A stretch of DNA of 64,000 nucleotides, taken from NCBI GenBank assembly GCA_050633285.1, contig JBOEGG010000006.1, positions 113,741 through 177,740 on the forward strand, in the 5' to 3' direction. This DNA is from UBA1672 sp050633285. GTDB lineage: Bacteria; Pseudomonadota; Alphaproteobacteria; Micavibrionales; Micavibrionaceae. The translations under genes were made by a program, and so were the position numbers. The notes under the pieces were generated by a model. That model saw only the letters and a list, made by a program, of their open reading frames with translations, did not search any database and was not told where the DNA came from. Positions 26,943-35,641 of the stretch are shown here, piece after piece; the stretch's first letter is position 1, and every line of letters begins with the position of its first letter.

Positions 26943-27482
26943 ATGGATATTAAACACTACAATCAAAAACCAAAACGAAATGCCGAATTTATTATGCCTC
27001 CTAACATAATAAAGGCAAAGGTCGGGTCTGGTGGCTTAAATGAATCAATACTACAAAGAACACAGCAACTCCTCGAAGAGCATGCCCAAGATTTCGCCCC
27101 CCTCGCAGACATATATCTTACCCAAATGAAAAAAGGGTTAGATGAAGCAAAACAACTCACACAGACAAGTGAGAATGAAGAGGCCATTGCTAAGGTGCTT
27201 CTGCCATGTGTACAGTTAAAAGCAAACGGGGCCATGTTCCAATACCCACTTGTAACCCGTATTGCAGATCGCTTTGTACAATTCATGGAAGTTGTCGAAC
27301 GTCTGGACAATGAAACAATTCATATTGCAGAAGCCTTCCATACAACCATCAAAGTTGTTGTAACAGGAAAGATAAAAGGTGATGGCGGTGCACAAGGCGA
27401 AGCCCTCGTTAACGAGCTAAATAATGCATGTATGCGCTACTTTGAAAAACACAAAGATAATATAGATTTCGATAAAAACTGA
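26943..27482 (+). CDS. Helical protein of unknown function, possible partner of the response regulator
   Basis: A 179-residue, mostly helical soluble protein that starts 9 bases after the response regulator stop. It has a motif region VQLKANGAMFQYPLVTRIADRFVQFMEVVERL, the shape of which resembles four-helix phosphotransfer or CheZ-like modules, but the phosphoacceptor-type His with neighbouring Lys/Gly is not evident. I do not recognise the family. Tight spacing suggests a functional link with the receiver, for example a phosphatase or target; this is inference. Confidence 0.75.
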   Translation: MDIKHYNQKPKRNAEFIMPPNIIKAKVGSGGLNESILQRTQQLLEEHAQDFAPLADIYLTQMKKGLDEAKQLTQTSENEEAIAKVLLPCVQLKANGAMFQYPLVTRIADRFVQFMEVVERLDNETIHIAEAFHTTIKVVVTGKIKGDGGAQGEALVNELNNACMRYFEKHKDNIDFDKN

Positions 27483-27546
27483 CGTTCTGATTTTGGCATA
27501 TTTTTTGCTTTAATTACCTTAGGGATAAAGCAAAAAAGGAAATATT

Positions 27547-28089
27547 ATGCAGTCAATTCAAACGGGAATATCCCTCAATAATCCAAACGTAAAATCCATA
27601 AATACAAATGAAATAGAGCTTTTTAAACTACACGAAGCACCTGATGAGATTTATGAACAATTCATAAACGCACAAGAACGTTTTTTAGAGGCACAACACA
27701 CATCACTCCCAGACACAACATCTGACCCACGTTACCAAACATACGCCACAGTCAAAGTGAATGGTAAAGTCATAGCCAATATAGATAATAACGGATTCGT
27801 CGAATCTTCGAACGCCATCGGCTCAAAAATACATAAAGCACTCCTCCAAAATGATTTCCCCGGCCAAAAAGGTCCGGAACTAGCGCAGAGTCGTGCGGAT
27901 CTTATTGCCGATCTATTAAATGGAAAAGTGGAAAAATCTTCCACGTCTTTGACACAACATCAATTTAACACCATGCCAAATATCAACGCACAAGTTGATT
28001 ACCAATCAATGCAAAGCGACCCATTATATGAGCAACTTCTAAAAACCAAGGAATCTAGAACTCTGTTCCTTGCGCAACAAATGGCATAG
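27547..28089 (+). CDS. Hypothetical protein, 180 residues
   Basis: A soluble-looking protein with no signal peptide or membrane segment and a good ribosome-binding site (AAAAGGAAATATT). Visible features are YATVKVNGKVIANIDNNGFVES, which could be a short beta-hairpin, and GPELAQSRADLIADLLNGK, which looks helical. I do not recognise it. It lies 64 bases after the previous gene, in the same direction, and converges with the phosphoesterase gene (12 bases apart). Confidence 0.7.
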   Translation: MQSIQTGISLNNPNVKSINTNEIELFKLHEAPDEIYEQFINAQERFLEAQHTSLPDTTSDPRYQTYATVKVNGKVIANIDNNGFVESSNAIGSKIHKALLQNDFPGQKGPELAQSRADLIADLLNGKVEKSSTSLTQHQFNTMPNINAQVDYQSMQSDPLYEQLLKTKESRTLFLAQQMA

Positions 28090-28101
28090 CGTCTGTGAAT
28101 A

Positions 28102-28917
28102 TTAGATATCAGGCATTGTTTCGTTCAAAATATCACCAATACGCACAGGCGCAATTGCAGTGGCAAGCCCACGGCTATTTGTCACAATAAGCGCCCCGCA
28201 AAGCATCATATTTTCAGATGCCGGAATAAAATGCTCCCCGGGAACTTTGCGTGTAAACCGCTGAATAGCTGTTTCTTTTTTCACACCAATGACACTGTCA
28301 TAATCTCCACTCATGCCCGCATCACTCATATACGCCGTACCCCCACGCATAACATGTGCATCCGCAGTCGGAATATGTGTGTGCGTTCCAATAACGGCAG
28401 AAACTCGACCAGAGAAGTGATGACCAAATGACATCTTCTCCGATGTCGTTTCACCATGAAGATCAACAAAAATTGCATCACAATTCACACCAATTTTATA
28501 GTCCTCTAAGATCTCTTCCATCCTCTGAAATGGGTCATCCAATGGATCCATAAACAAACGGCACATCATATTTACGACCAGAATTTTTCGACCATCCATA
28601 AGCTCATGCAGATAAAGCCCATTACCCGGTGTAGTTTTCTTCGGAAAGTTTGCCGGCCTAATAAGACGTGGTTCACGCGTGATATATTTTAAGACTTCAC
28701 GTTGATCCCAAACATGATTTCCCGTTGTAATAATATCTGCCCCCATCTCGAAAAATTGATTACAGAATTTCTCAGTAATACCACGCCCATGCGCCGCATT
28801 CTCACCATTCACAATTGCGACATCAACGTTCAAATCTCTCTTCAAACCGGGAAGGTACTTTTCCAACGATTCACGTCCTGCGCGGCCCATCGTATCGCCA
28901 ACAAATAGAATTCTCAT
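28102..28917 (-). CDS. TIGR00282-family metallophosphoesterase (YmdB-like)
   Basis: A 271-residue calcineurin-like phosphoesterase. The metal motifs are clear: ILFVGDTMGRAGRE at the N-terminus, NGENAAHGRG, GNHVWD and GTHTHIPTAD. Relatives hydrolyse 2',3'-cyclic nucleotides and influence biofilm and RNA-related pathways in Bacillus; the physiological substrate here is not known. It lies 24 bases downstream of fthC, so it belongs to the zapA-6S-fthC transcription unit or is close to it. Confidence 0.92.
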   Translation of the reverse strand: MRILFVGDTMGRAGRESLEKYLPGLKRDLNVDVAIVNGENAAHGRGITEKFCNQFFEMGADIITTGNHVWDQREVLKYITREPRLIRPANFPKKTTPGNGLYLHELMDGRKILVVNMMCRLFMDPLDDPFQRMEEILEDYKIGVNCDAIFVDLHGETTSEKMSFGHHFSGRVSAVIGTHTHIPTADAHVMRGGTAYMSDAGMSGDYDSVIGVKKETAIQRFTRKVPGEHFIPASENMMLCGALIVTNSRGLATAIAPVRIGDILNETMPDI

Positions 28918-28941
28918 TTTATTCTTCTTTCTTTTTATCTA

Positions 28942-29526
28942 TCACACATATTTATGTGCATTTTGCTGGGTAATGATCCAGTCCATTCTTATATCGTGAT
29001 TTTCCGTAGGTAAATTGAATAAACACGCTTGTTGTGCATATGCAACCCCAACTGTAGAAATCTCCTTCTCACCTTGATAAAATGCGAGGGTTGTATCGTA
29101 ATACCCACCACCAAAACCAAGACGATACCCACGACGATCAAATGCCAGCAAAGGCACTAAAAAAATATCTGGTGAAACAAACTCTGTGCTCTCATCAAGA
29201 ACCGGGTGCAATATACCATACTCACCCTTTATCAAATCAATCGACTGATCCCATAATGCAAACTTCAAAATACGATCGTCTTTTTGCACAACCGGCAAGG
29301 CAATTTTAAGGCCACGCTCCAGACATTCATCTATAACGCTTTGCGTATCAAACTCTCGCCCCTTCGGCCAATAAGCTGCTATAATTTGGCCTTCTTTTGG
29401 CTTAAGGTTACCAAAAAACAATTTACGGAAAAGTTCATCTTCCCCTGAGCTCAAAGAAAGTAATCCACGAGCACGTAATGCCTCGGCACGTAAAACGTCC
29501 TTTTTTGCCGTCATATTATCTGACAT
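28942..29526 (-). CDS. fthC: 5-formyltetrahydrofolate cyclo-ligase (FthC/YgfA)
   Basis: A 194-residue protein converting 5-formyl-THF to 5,10-methenyl-THF with ATP. The family C-terminal motifs DIFLVPLLAFDRRGYRLGFGGGYYD and VGVAYAQQ are present. It is downstream of the 6S RNA in the same direction, the same arrangement (zapA-ssrS-fthC) known in E. coli and widely conserved. Confidence 0.94.
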   Translation of the reverse strand: MSDNMTAKKDVLRAEALRARGLLSLSSGEDELFRKLFFGNLKPKEGQIIAAYWPKGREFDTQSVIDECLERGLKIALPVVQKDDRILKFALWDQSIDLIKGEYGILHPVLDESTEFVSPDIFLVPLLAFDRRGYRLGFGGGYYDTTLAFYQGEKEISTVGVAYAQQACLFNLPTENHDIRMDWIITQQNAHKYV

Positions 29527-29551
29527 AAAATCCCTACATGTATATTAAAGT

Positions 29552-29723
29552 GTGCCACGTGAGCCGTGTGCGTATAGAATCTTCGCGGGTCCAGGTAAAC
29601 CAGGTGGGCGCCGTAAGTATCAAAGTTCCCCAGGCGAACTGATGAACAAAGACAGGGACAGCTCCCTATGCGAAAAAAGCATCGACCTCCGAGATAAAGC
29701 CGCATTCACGTACCCCGCAGCAC
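29552..29723 (-). ncRNA. ssrS: 6S RNA
   Basis: A region of about 172 nt between zapA and fthC with no coding frame. On the minus strand it begins GTGCTGCGGGGTACGTGA and ends TCACGTGGCAC: the termini pair over two stretches (GTGC/GCAC and ACGTGA/TCACGT), giving the long closed rod typical of 6S RNA. The inner sequence contains GTTCGCCTGGGGAACTTTGA, which looks like the asymmetric central bubble that binds sigma-70 RNA polymerase. Position and structure together support the call; exact ends are approximate. Confidence 0.82.
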
Positions 29724-29782
29724 GGTGAACATATATCATAATTTTATAAGAAATACAGAAAAAAGAACAACGAAGACAACAC

Positions 29783-30181
29783 TTACGCGTGCTGTATACC
29801 CTTTTCACCCTGCTCTGCTTGTTGGTTCTCAACACGACCTGCAATATTTTCGATCTTAGAAGCCAAATGTTCAATCGCCTGAACAATCAATGCCTCATCT
29901 TCATGCGATATACCTGAAGATACCTGACCGTGATGGGCCTGCACCTGATTCATTTGTTGTTGCATATTGCCAAGCTGCTCACGCAACTCATAAATTTCAT
30001 CGGCGAGAACCAGCGATGTCAAAACAAATAAATGAGAGTCATTGGAAGCCGCCCCTGCCGCCGCAATGTCTTGCAAACGAGAATCAACATATGCACCAAG
30101 CTCACCAATACGTTGTTCCTGACCTTCACCACAAGAAATACCATATCCGCGCTGATTAATTTTAACTGTAACTTCTGACAT
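29783..30181 (-). CDS. zapA: Cell division protein ZapA
   Basis: ZapA stabilises FtsZ filaments. The 132-residue protein has the ZapA N-terminal domain (EVTVKINQRGYGISCGEGQEQRI, LTSLVLADEIYELREQL) and a C-terminal helix. It lies next to 6S RNA and fthC, the classic neighbourhood, and follows a small coiled-coil gene by 3 bases. Confidence 0.92.
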   Translation of the reverse strand: MSEVTVKINQRGYGISCGEGQEQRIGELGAYVDSRLQDIAAAGAASNDSHLFVLTSLVLADEIYELREQLGNMQQQMNQVQAHHGQVSSGISHEDEALIVQAIEHLASKIENIAGRVENQQAEQGEKGIQHA

Positions 30182-30184
30182 GGC

Positions 30185-30403
30185 TTATCCCTCTTCTAAC
30201 AAATCTTCGACTTTTGCAATTGCACTATCCAAACGCTTAGAAACGAAATCAACATCAATGATATTCCCTTCATTTTGCGCGTTTATAGAGGATTCTAAAG
30301 CATCCTCACACCCTTGCAATCGCACCTCGACACCTGCAACAGAGGAATCCAGCCGCCCGACAGCAACATCCAGTCGTTCCAACGCAAATCTGATAGATGA
30401 CAT
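30185..30403 (-). CDS. Small coiled-coil protein upstream of zapA (DUF4164-like)
   Basis: A 72-residue, mostly helical acidic protein (ALERLDVAVGRLDSSVAGVEVRL, then KRLDSAIAKVEDLLEEG). Alphaproteobacterial zapA is usually preceded by a small coiled-coil gene of this type, DUF4164 in many annotations. It ends 3 bases before zapA begins, so they are probably translated together. A role with ZapA in division is inferred from the neighbourhood only. Confidence 0.8.
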   Translation of the reverse strand: MSSIRFALERLDVAVGRLDSSVAGVEVRLQGCEDALESSINAQNEGNIIDVDFVSKRLDSAIAKVEDLLEEG

Positions 30404-30615
30404 GCAATAACCCTTACCTTAGTATATGAAAACAATGTGAATCGTTTTGTTCGAATACCGCTATTATCAAATAGCTACCCCGAAACCGTCAATAAGCGAT
30501 GAAAGTTTTTCACTATTAAACCACAGGATTTTTCAGCTTTATCTTGACCAAACGTGCGTTAGAATGCATGTTACATCCGAATTTCCGTAAACGTTTATAT
30601 GTGAGCAAAAAACAA

Positions 30616-32637
30616 ATGACAAACGCGAGCGCAGGCCAAAAGCCACAAGACCTTTCCCAAACCAATTTAAAAGACATGTCAAATGCCATCCGCGCCCTAT
30701 CTATGGACGCCGTGCAAAAGGCAAACTCCGGGCACCCCGGGATGCCCATGGGTATGGCCGATGTTGCCACTGTTTTATATTCTAAATTTTTAAAGTTTGA
30801 TGCAAAAAATCCGGAATGGCCGGATCGTGATCGCTTTGTTCTTTCTGGTGGACATGGCTCAATGCTTCTTTATGCCGTGAATTATTTAACCGGCTATGAG
30901 AAAATGACTTTAGAGGAAATTAAAAACTTTCGCCAAATGGGTGCAATCACTGCCGGCCACCCTGAAGTTGAACATGACGCAGGTATCGAAACAACAACTG
31001 GCCCACTCGGCCAAGGAATTGCAACGGCCGTTGGTATGGCCCTCGGTGAGCGTATACTGAATGCACGTTATAATGAGACACTCGTATCACACTATACATA
31101 TATAATGTGTGGAGATGGTGACCTGATGGAAGGGATAAGCCACGAAGCATGCTCCCTCGCCGGTCATCAAAAACTTGATAAGCTTATTGTCCTCTATGAT
31201 GACAACGGTATTTGTATCGATGGTAAAACTGATCTAACCTTTATCGATAATACACCAAAGCGTTTTGAAGCATATGGTTGGGATGTTCAAGAAGTCGACG
31301 GACACAATTATGCCGAAATCGAAGAGGCTATTGCAAAAGCACAAACAACTGACACACCAAGCCTGATTTGCTGTAAAACAAAAATTGGTTTTGGCGCACC
31401 GACTAAAGAAGATAGCAACTCCGCACACGGCGCACCACTTGGCGAAGAAGAAATCAAGGGCACACGCGAAAATATCGGATGGCCACATCCTGAATTCGTT
31501 ATTCCTGACGATATACTCTCTCTCTGGCGCGAAGTCGGAACCCAATCACAAGATGCACGCATAGCATGGGAAAACCGCCTAAATGCATCAGATAAAAAGG
31601 ATGAATTAAACGCGATCCTTTCCGGTGATTATTCCGCACAAATTACACCGGTTATTAAAGAGTTAAAAGCGTCATTTGCTTCTGAAAAACCCAAAAAAGC
31701 AACACGCCAAACATCAGGTATGTGCCTGGAAAAACTTGTCCCTGCATGTGATGCCCTTGTTGGTGGCTCTGCTGACTTAACAGGGTCAAATAATACGAAA
31801 GTATCCTCCTCAACTGTAATTGATTCCAATGACTATAGCGGAAATTATATCAATTACGGCGTACGTGAGCATGCGATGGCCGCACTTATGAATGGCCTGA
31901 CTTTACATGGTGGTATTGTTCCATATGCAGGAACATTCCTACAATTTGCCGATTATTCTCGCCCTGCCATTCGTCTGGGCGCACTTATGAAACAACGTGC
32001 AATCCACGTCATGACACATGATTCAATCGGCCTTGGCGAAGACGGCCCGACACACCAACCTGTTGAGCATGTATCCGCACTACGCGCAATTCCAAACTGT
32101 TATGTTTACCGTCCATGTGATGGCATTGAAACAGCAGAAAGTTGGGAACTGTCAATTAACAACAAAAGCGCACAATCCCTGCTCGCACTGACACGCCAAG
32201 GCTTACCAACGCTTTGTGAAAACAGGGAAGATAACTTCACTGCCAAAGGTGCATATATCCTAAAAGAAACAAATAGTGATGCAGATATAACTTTGTTTGC
32301 TTCCGGTTCTGAAATGGAAATCGCAAATGAGGCATATGAGCATTTTGTATCCCAAGGTAAAAATGCACGCTTGGTTTCTGTCCCTTGCCTCGATCTACTA
32401 TGGGAACAGGATGACGCCTATATCCGTGAATTAACATGCAACAACAGTATCAAAGTTGCCGTTGAAGCAGGAATTAGACAAAGCTGGGATCGTTTAATCG
32501 GCCCGCGTGGTATCTTTATCGGTATGGATAGTTTTGGTGCATCCGCACCTGCAGGTGAACTCTTCAAACATTTTGGTATCACAACACAAAACATTATTGC
32601 GCAGGTTGAAAAAGCGCTTGAACAACAAGATAAATAA
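30616..32637 (+). CDS. tkt: Transketolase
   Basis: Transketolase moves two-carbon units in the pentose phosphate pathway. The protein has N-terminal SNAIRALSMDAVQKANSGHPG, the TPP-binding GDGDLMEGISHEA, and DSIGLGEDGPTHQPVEHV. I chose ATG 30616 (MTNASAGQKP, 673 residues); upstream TTG 30544 and ATG 30568 would add a basic non-conserved extension, and TTGACC at 30544 looks more like a -35 element. gap follows in the same direction, 38 bases away. Confidence 0.95.
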   Translation: MTNASAGQKPQDLSQTNLKDMSNAIRALSMDAVQKANSGHPGMPMGMADVATVLYSKFLKFDAKNPEWPDRDRFVLSGGHGSMLLYAVNYLTGYEKMTLEEIKNFRQMGAITAGHPEVEHDAGIETTTGPLGQGIATAVGMALGERILNARYNETLVSHYTYIMCGDGDLMEGISHEACSLAGHQKLDKLIVLYDDNGICIDGKTDLTFIDNTPKRFEAYGWDVQEVDGHNYAEIEEAIAKAQTTDTPSLICCKTKIGFGAPTKEDSNSAHGAPLGEEEIKGTRENIGWPHPEFVIPDDILSLWREVGTQSQDARIAWENRLNASDKKDELNAILSGDYSAQITPVIKELKASFASEKPKKATRQTSGMCLEKLVPACDALVGGSADLTGSNNTKVSSSTVIDSNDYSGNYINYGVREHAMAALMNGLTLHGGIVPYAGTFLQFADYSRPAIRLGALMKQRAIHVMTHDSIGLGEDGPTHQPVEHVSALRAIPNCYVYRPCDGIETAESWELSINNKSAQSLLALTRQGLPTLCENREDNFTAKGAYILKETNSDADITLFASGSEMEIANEAYEHFVSQGKNARLVSVPCLDLLWEQDDAYIRELTCNNSIKVAVEAGIRQSWDRLIGPRGIFIGMDSFGASAPAGELFKHFGITTQNIIAQVEKALEQQDK

Positions 32638-32674
32638 GAATACAAAACGCAAAAAATTAACGGAGCAAAAGCTT

Positions 32675-33685
32675 ATGACTGTAAAAGTTGGGATTAACGG
32701 GTTTGGACGCATTGGTCGATTGACTGCACGCGCTATTTTCGAGCAAAAGCGTGATGATATCGAAATTATTGCAATTAACGATCCAGGCGGAAACTTCTTT
32801 CCACTTTTGAAATACGATTCCATTCACGGACGCGCACCATTCACAGTGGAACGTGATGGTGATGACGCGATCATCATTGATGGAAAGCGCATTCGCCGCT
32901 TCCGCAGCCGTAACCCTGAAGGGTGCCCTTGGGGTGAAGAAGATGTCGATATCATGATGGAATGTACAGGCAAATTCAAAGACCGTGAAGGCGCACAAGC
33001 ACACATGGATATGGGCGCGAAAAAGATCCTAATCTCCGCCCCCGGCATTGATGAGGATCTCACTGTTGTTTATGGTGTGAACCATGACCTTATAAAGGCC
33101 GAACACAAGATCATATCAAATGCATCTTGCACAACAAACTGCCTTGCCCCTGTTGCATATGCACTTAATGAAACAATCGGCATTGAAAAAGGGTTCATGA
33201 CAACAATTCATGCATATACAGGCGATCAAAATCTTGTAGATGGCTCACACAAAGACCCTCTTCGCGCACGCGCAGCCGCAATGAGCATGATCCCCGCCTC
33301 CACAGGCGCAGCTAAAGCAGTAGGTAAAGTTCTACCAGAATTAAACGGTAAACTGGACGGCGTCGCAATTCGCGTACCTACACCAAATGTATCAATGGTG
33401 GATCTAACATTCCAACCTTCAAAGAAAACATCTGTAGAAGAAGTGAACCAAGCAGTAACATCATACGCAAATGGCAAACTTAAAGGCGTTTTAGCAGTGT
33501 ATGACGACCCATGCGTTTCTTGTGATTTCAATCATGATCCTCACTCTTCAATTTTCAGTTTGGCCGGAACAAAAGTAGTAGATGAGGACTTCGTACGTGT
33601 CATGTCATGGTATGATAATGAATGGGGATTCTCCTGCCGTATGATAGACACAGCCCTAGAAATGCACAGAAAAGGCTATGCCTAA
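32675..33685 (+). CDS. gap: Glyceraldehyde-3-phosphate dehydrogenase
   Basis: A 336-residue GAPDH with VGINGFGRIGRLTARA at the N-terminus, the catalytic Cys in SNASCTTNCLAPVAY, and the C-terminal WYDNEWGFSCRMIDTA. The ATG at 32675 matches the family start; an upstream start inside tkt would add 56 residues. In many alphaproteobacteria gap is followed by pgk and then an aldolase; here a regulator occupies that place. A strong terminator follows at 33753. Confidence 0.97.
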   Translation: MTVKVGINGFGRIGRLTARAIFEQKRDDIEIIAINDPGGNFFPLLKYDSIHGRAPFTVERDGDDAIIIDGKRIRRFRSRNPEGCPWGEEDVDIMMECTGKFKDREGAQAHMDMGAKKILISAPGIDEDLTVVYGVNHDLIKAEHKIISNASCTTNCLAPVAYALNETIGIEKGFMTTIHAYTGDQNLVDGSHKDPLRARAAAMSMIPASTGAAKAVGKVLPELNGKLDGVAIRVPTPNVSMVDLTFQPSKKTSVEEVNQAVTSYANGKLKGVLAVYDDPCVSCDFNHDPHSSIFSLAGTKVVDEDFVRVMSWYDNEWGFSCRMIDTALEMHRKGYA

Positions 33686-33752
33686 TATCATTTTTTATTG
33701 ACACAAACGGCGGAACGAAATATATCTTAAGGTCTAAACCGTTCTCCGTGGC

Positions 33753-33795
33753 AAAGCTGGTTCCAAGACTTGTTCTTGGGCCAGCTTTATTTTTG
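33753..33795 (+). terminator. Intrinsic terminator after gap
   Basis: A long stem with outer arms AAAGCTGG/CCAGCTTT and an inner stretch CCAAGA/TCTTGG, ending in TATTTTTGGGG. It separates tkt-gap from the following regulator. Confidence 0.88.
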
Positions 33796-33860
33796 GGGTA
33801 ATCACACCTCTATCTTGAACAATATTTGAATAGAATATTTGAATCAGTTAAAATAAAAAT

Positions 33861-34421
33861 ATGAGCTTATTCAGACAGCAGTTAAAAAGAGCAAGTAGCA
33901 CCCGCGGACAGAAATCCTGCCTCGTTATCGACCATATGGTCGAAGCATTAGGCGGTGACCCTTCCGCTTCATTACGTCGTGCCTTGATTTTGAATTACAT
34001 TGATGCAAATACAGGCATCACCCAAACAGAGATTATGCATACCCTAAAAATCAGTAAGTCTGCAATGAACAGAGAAATTGAATGGCTATTTAATTATGGA
34101 TGCATAACAAGACAGGGCGATGATAAAGATGGCCGCGCAGTCAAATTAGAAACATGCGGTTACTCACAAAGATCGTTAGAATCCGCACTTGATTACTTCC
34201 CAAAACGTCATGAAGGTTTGCAATCTTTCCTGAATCGGTATATAAAGGTTCTAAGGCAGGATCGCCCTACTCTGAGAGATGCACGAATCATTGCTGCACT
34301 TTATGATAAGGGAGAAGCTTCAAAGTCAGATATAATGGCAGAGCTTTATAACGGTCCGGTAACAACTGATAAAAGAGCATATCAAAAGCTCTTAGAAGAT
34401 GGGGTAATAAAAGATGGCTAG
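33861..34421 (+). CDS. Transcriptional regulator with two winged-helix-like domains
   Basis: A 186-residue protein. Residues ~45-95 (GITQTEIMHTLKISKSAMNREIEWLFNYGCI... DKDGRAVKLETCGY) form a MarR-type winged helix with the recognition helix around SKSAMNREIEWL and the wing RQGDDKDGRAVKLE. A second region near residues 140-186 (RDARIIAALYDKGEASKSDIMAEL) resembles a further winged helix. No ligand-binding domain is apparent. It sits between gap and the aldolase gene, so it could control either; this is inference. The stop is overlapped by a small ORF. Confidence 0.75.
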   Translation: MSLFRQQLKRASSTRGQKSCLVIDHMVEALGGDPSASLRRALILNYIDANTGITQTEIMHTLKISKSAMNREIEWLFNYGCITRQGDDKDGRAVKLETCGYSQRSLESALDYFPKRHEGLQSFLNRYIKVLRQDRPTLRDARIIAALYDKGEASKSDIMAELYNGPVTTDKRAYQKLLEDGVIKDG

Positions 34422-34584
34422 TTTAAATCCTTCCGTTTTTGCAGAACTGAATATGGGTGCCGCCGAAGATTTCGATGGCATTGCACCAATCAGCCTGACA
34501 AATAACTTTGCAGGTCAAGTACAACAAGTCGAAAATAATTTCGATCAGGCGGGCTTGGCTTTTAGTGGAATGACAAACGGGTAA
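34414..34584 (+). CDS. 56-residue protein overlapping the winged-helix regulator
   Basis: An open frame from ATG 34414 that overlaps the regulator stop by 8 bases. It encodes MASLNPSVFAELNMGAAED... ending SGMTNG: no cysteines or membrane segment, rich in Asn, Gln, Ala and Phe. A terminator follows at 34627. The overlap and the terminator suggest a real, translationally coupled small gene rather than chance, but the family is unknown and no homology is claimed. Confidence 0.5.
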   Translation: MASLNPSVFAELNMGAAEDFDGIAPISLTNNFAGQVQQVENNFDQAGLAFSGMTNG

Positions 34585-34626
34585 TTTCCCGCTTGTTCTG
34601 CTTTGCAACATTCTATATATCATTAA

Positions 34627-34662
34627 GGGTCTCAAACATATGCGTTTGAGGCCTTTAATTTC
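34627..34662 (+). terminator. Intrinsic terminator after the 56-residue ORF
   Basis: A stem GGTCTCAAAC/GTTTGAGGCC (ten pairs with one G-U) around a short loop, then TTTAATTTC. It ends the regulator-small ORF transcript before the aldolase gene. Confidence 0.8.
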
Positions 34663-34711
34663 GCCCAAAATGAGGCTAAAAGATAAACAAAGAATTATTT
34701 GAGGAAGAACA

Positions 34712-35638
34712 ATGGCTTTAACAGCGCAAGTGAAAAAAATTATCGATTGCTATGAAAATGAAAATGCAGGTGTCAAAGGTAACCTTGTCCGTATGTTAAA
34801 TAACGGCGCACTCGCAGGAACAGGGAAAATGGTTATCCTTCCTGTTGACCAAGGCTTTGAACATGGCCCGGCACGCTCATTCGCAAAGAACCCAGCTGGT
34901 TATGATCCACATTATCACTACCAACTTGCCATCGATTCAGGCTGTAACGCTTATGCAGCTCCCCTTGGCTCACTACAAGCAGGTGCAGATACTTTTGCAG
35001 GTCAAGTACCAACAATCCTAAAATATAACAGTGCAAACTCTCTTGCATCCTCCAAGAACCAAGATGGTGATCAGGCAATCACAGGATCTGTTCAAGATGC
35101 ACTTGAACTAGGCTGTAGTGCAGTTGGTTTTACGATTTACCCCGGCTCTGATAATCAGTTCGACATGATGGAAGAAGTACGCGACATGATCCGTGAAGCA
35201 AAGGATGTAGGCTTACCATCTGTTGTTTGGTCTTATGCACGCGGTGAAGGCGTAACAAAAGAAGGTGAAACAGCAATGGATGTCATCGCATATGCCGCAC
35301 ACATGGCATGCTTGCTTGGCGCACATATTGTAAAAGTGAAACTTCCAACTGATCACATCATGCAAGCCGAAGCCAAAAAGGTTTTCGATGAAAACAATAT
35401 CGATATCAGTTCACAAGCAGCACGCGTTAAAGAAGTTGTACGCTCATGCTATAACGGACGCCGTATTGTAGTATTCTCAGGTGGTGCAGCAAAAGGCGCA
35501 GATGCCGTTTATGATGATGCAAAAGCAATTAAAGCCGGTGGCGGTAACGGCTCGATCATCGGACGTAATGCATTCCAACGTGAGAATGGTGACGCCCTAA
35601 ATCTACTTGGTGATATCATCAATATCTACAAGGACTAA
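34712..35638 (+). CDS. fbaB: Class I fructose-bisphosphate aldolase (DhnA-type)
   Basis: Splits fructose-1,6-bisphosphate through a lysine Schiff base. The 308-residue protein belongs to the archaeal/DhnA-type class I group: MVILPVDQGFEHGPARSF, HIVKVKLPTDHI (Schiff-base Lys region) and RIVVFSGGAAKGADAVYDDA. It is unrelated to class II metal-dependent aldolases. The ribosome-binding site is TGAGGAAGAAC. Its end contains the ribosome-binding site for the next gene. Confidence 0.95.
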   Translation: MALTAQVKKIIDCYENENAGVKGNLVRMLNNGALAGTGKMVILPVDQGFEHGPARSFAKNPAGYDPHYHYQLAIDSGCNAYAAPLGSLQAGADTFAGQVPTILKYNSANSLASSKNQDGDQAITGSVQDALELGCSAVGFTIYPGSDNQFDMMEEVRDMIREAKDVGLPSVVWSYARGEGVTKEGETAMDVIAYAAHMACLLGAHIVKVKLPTDHIMQAEAKKVFDENNIDISSQAARVKEVVRSCYNGRRIVVFSGGAAKGADAVYDDAKAIKAGGGNGSIIGRNAFQRENGDALNLLGDIINIYKD

Positions 35639-35641
35639 GCT

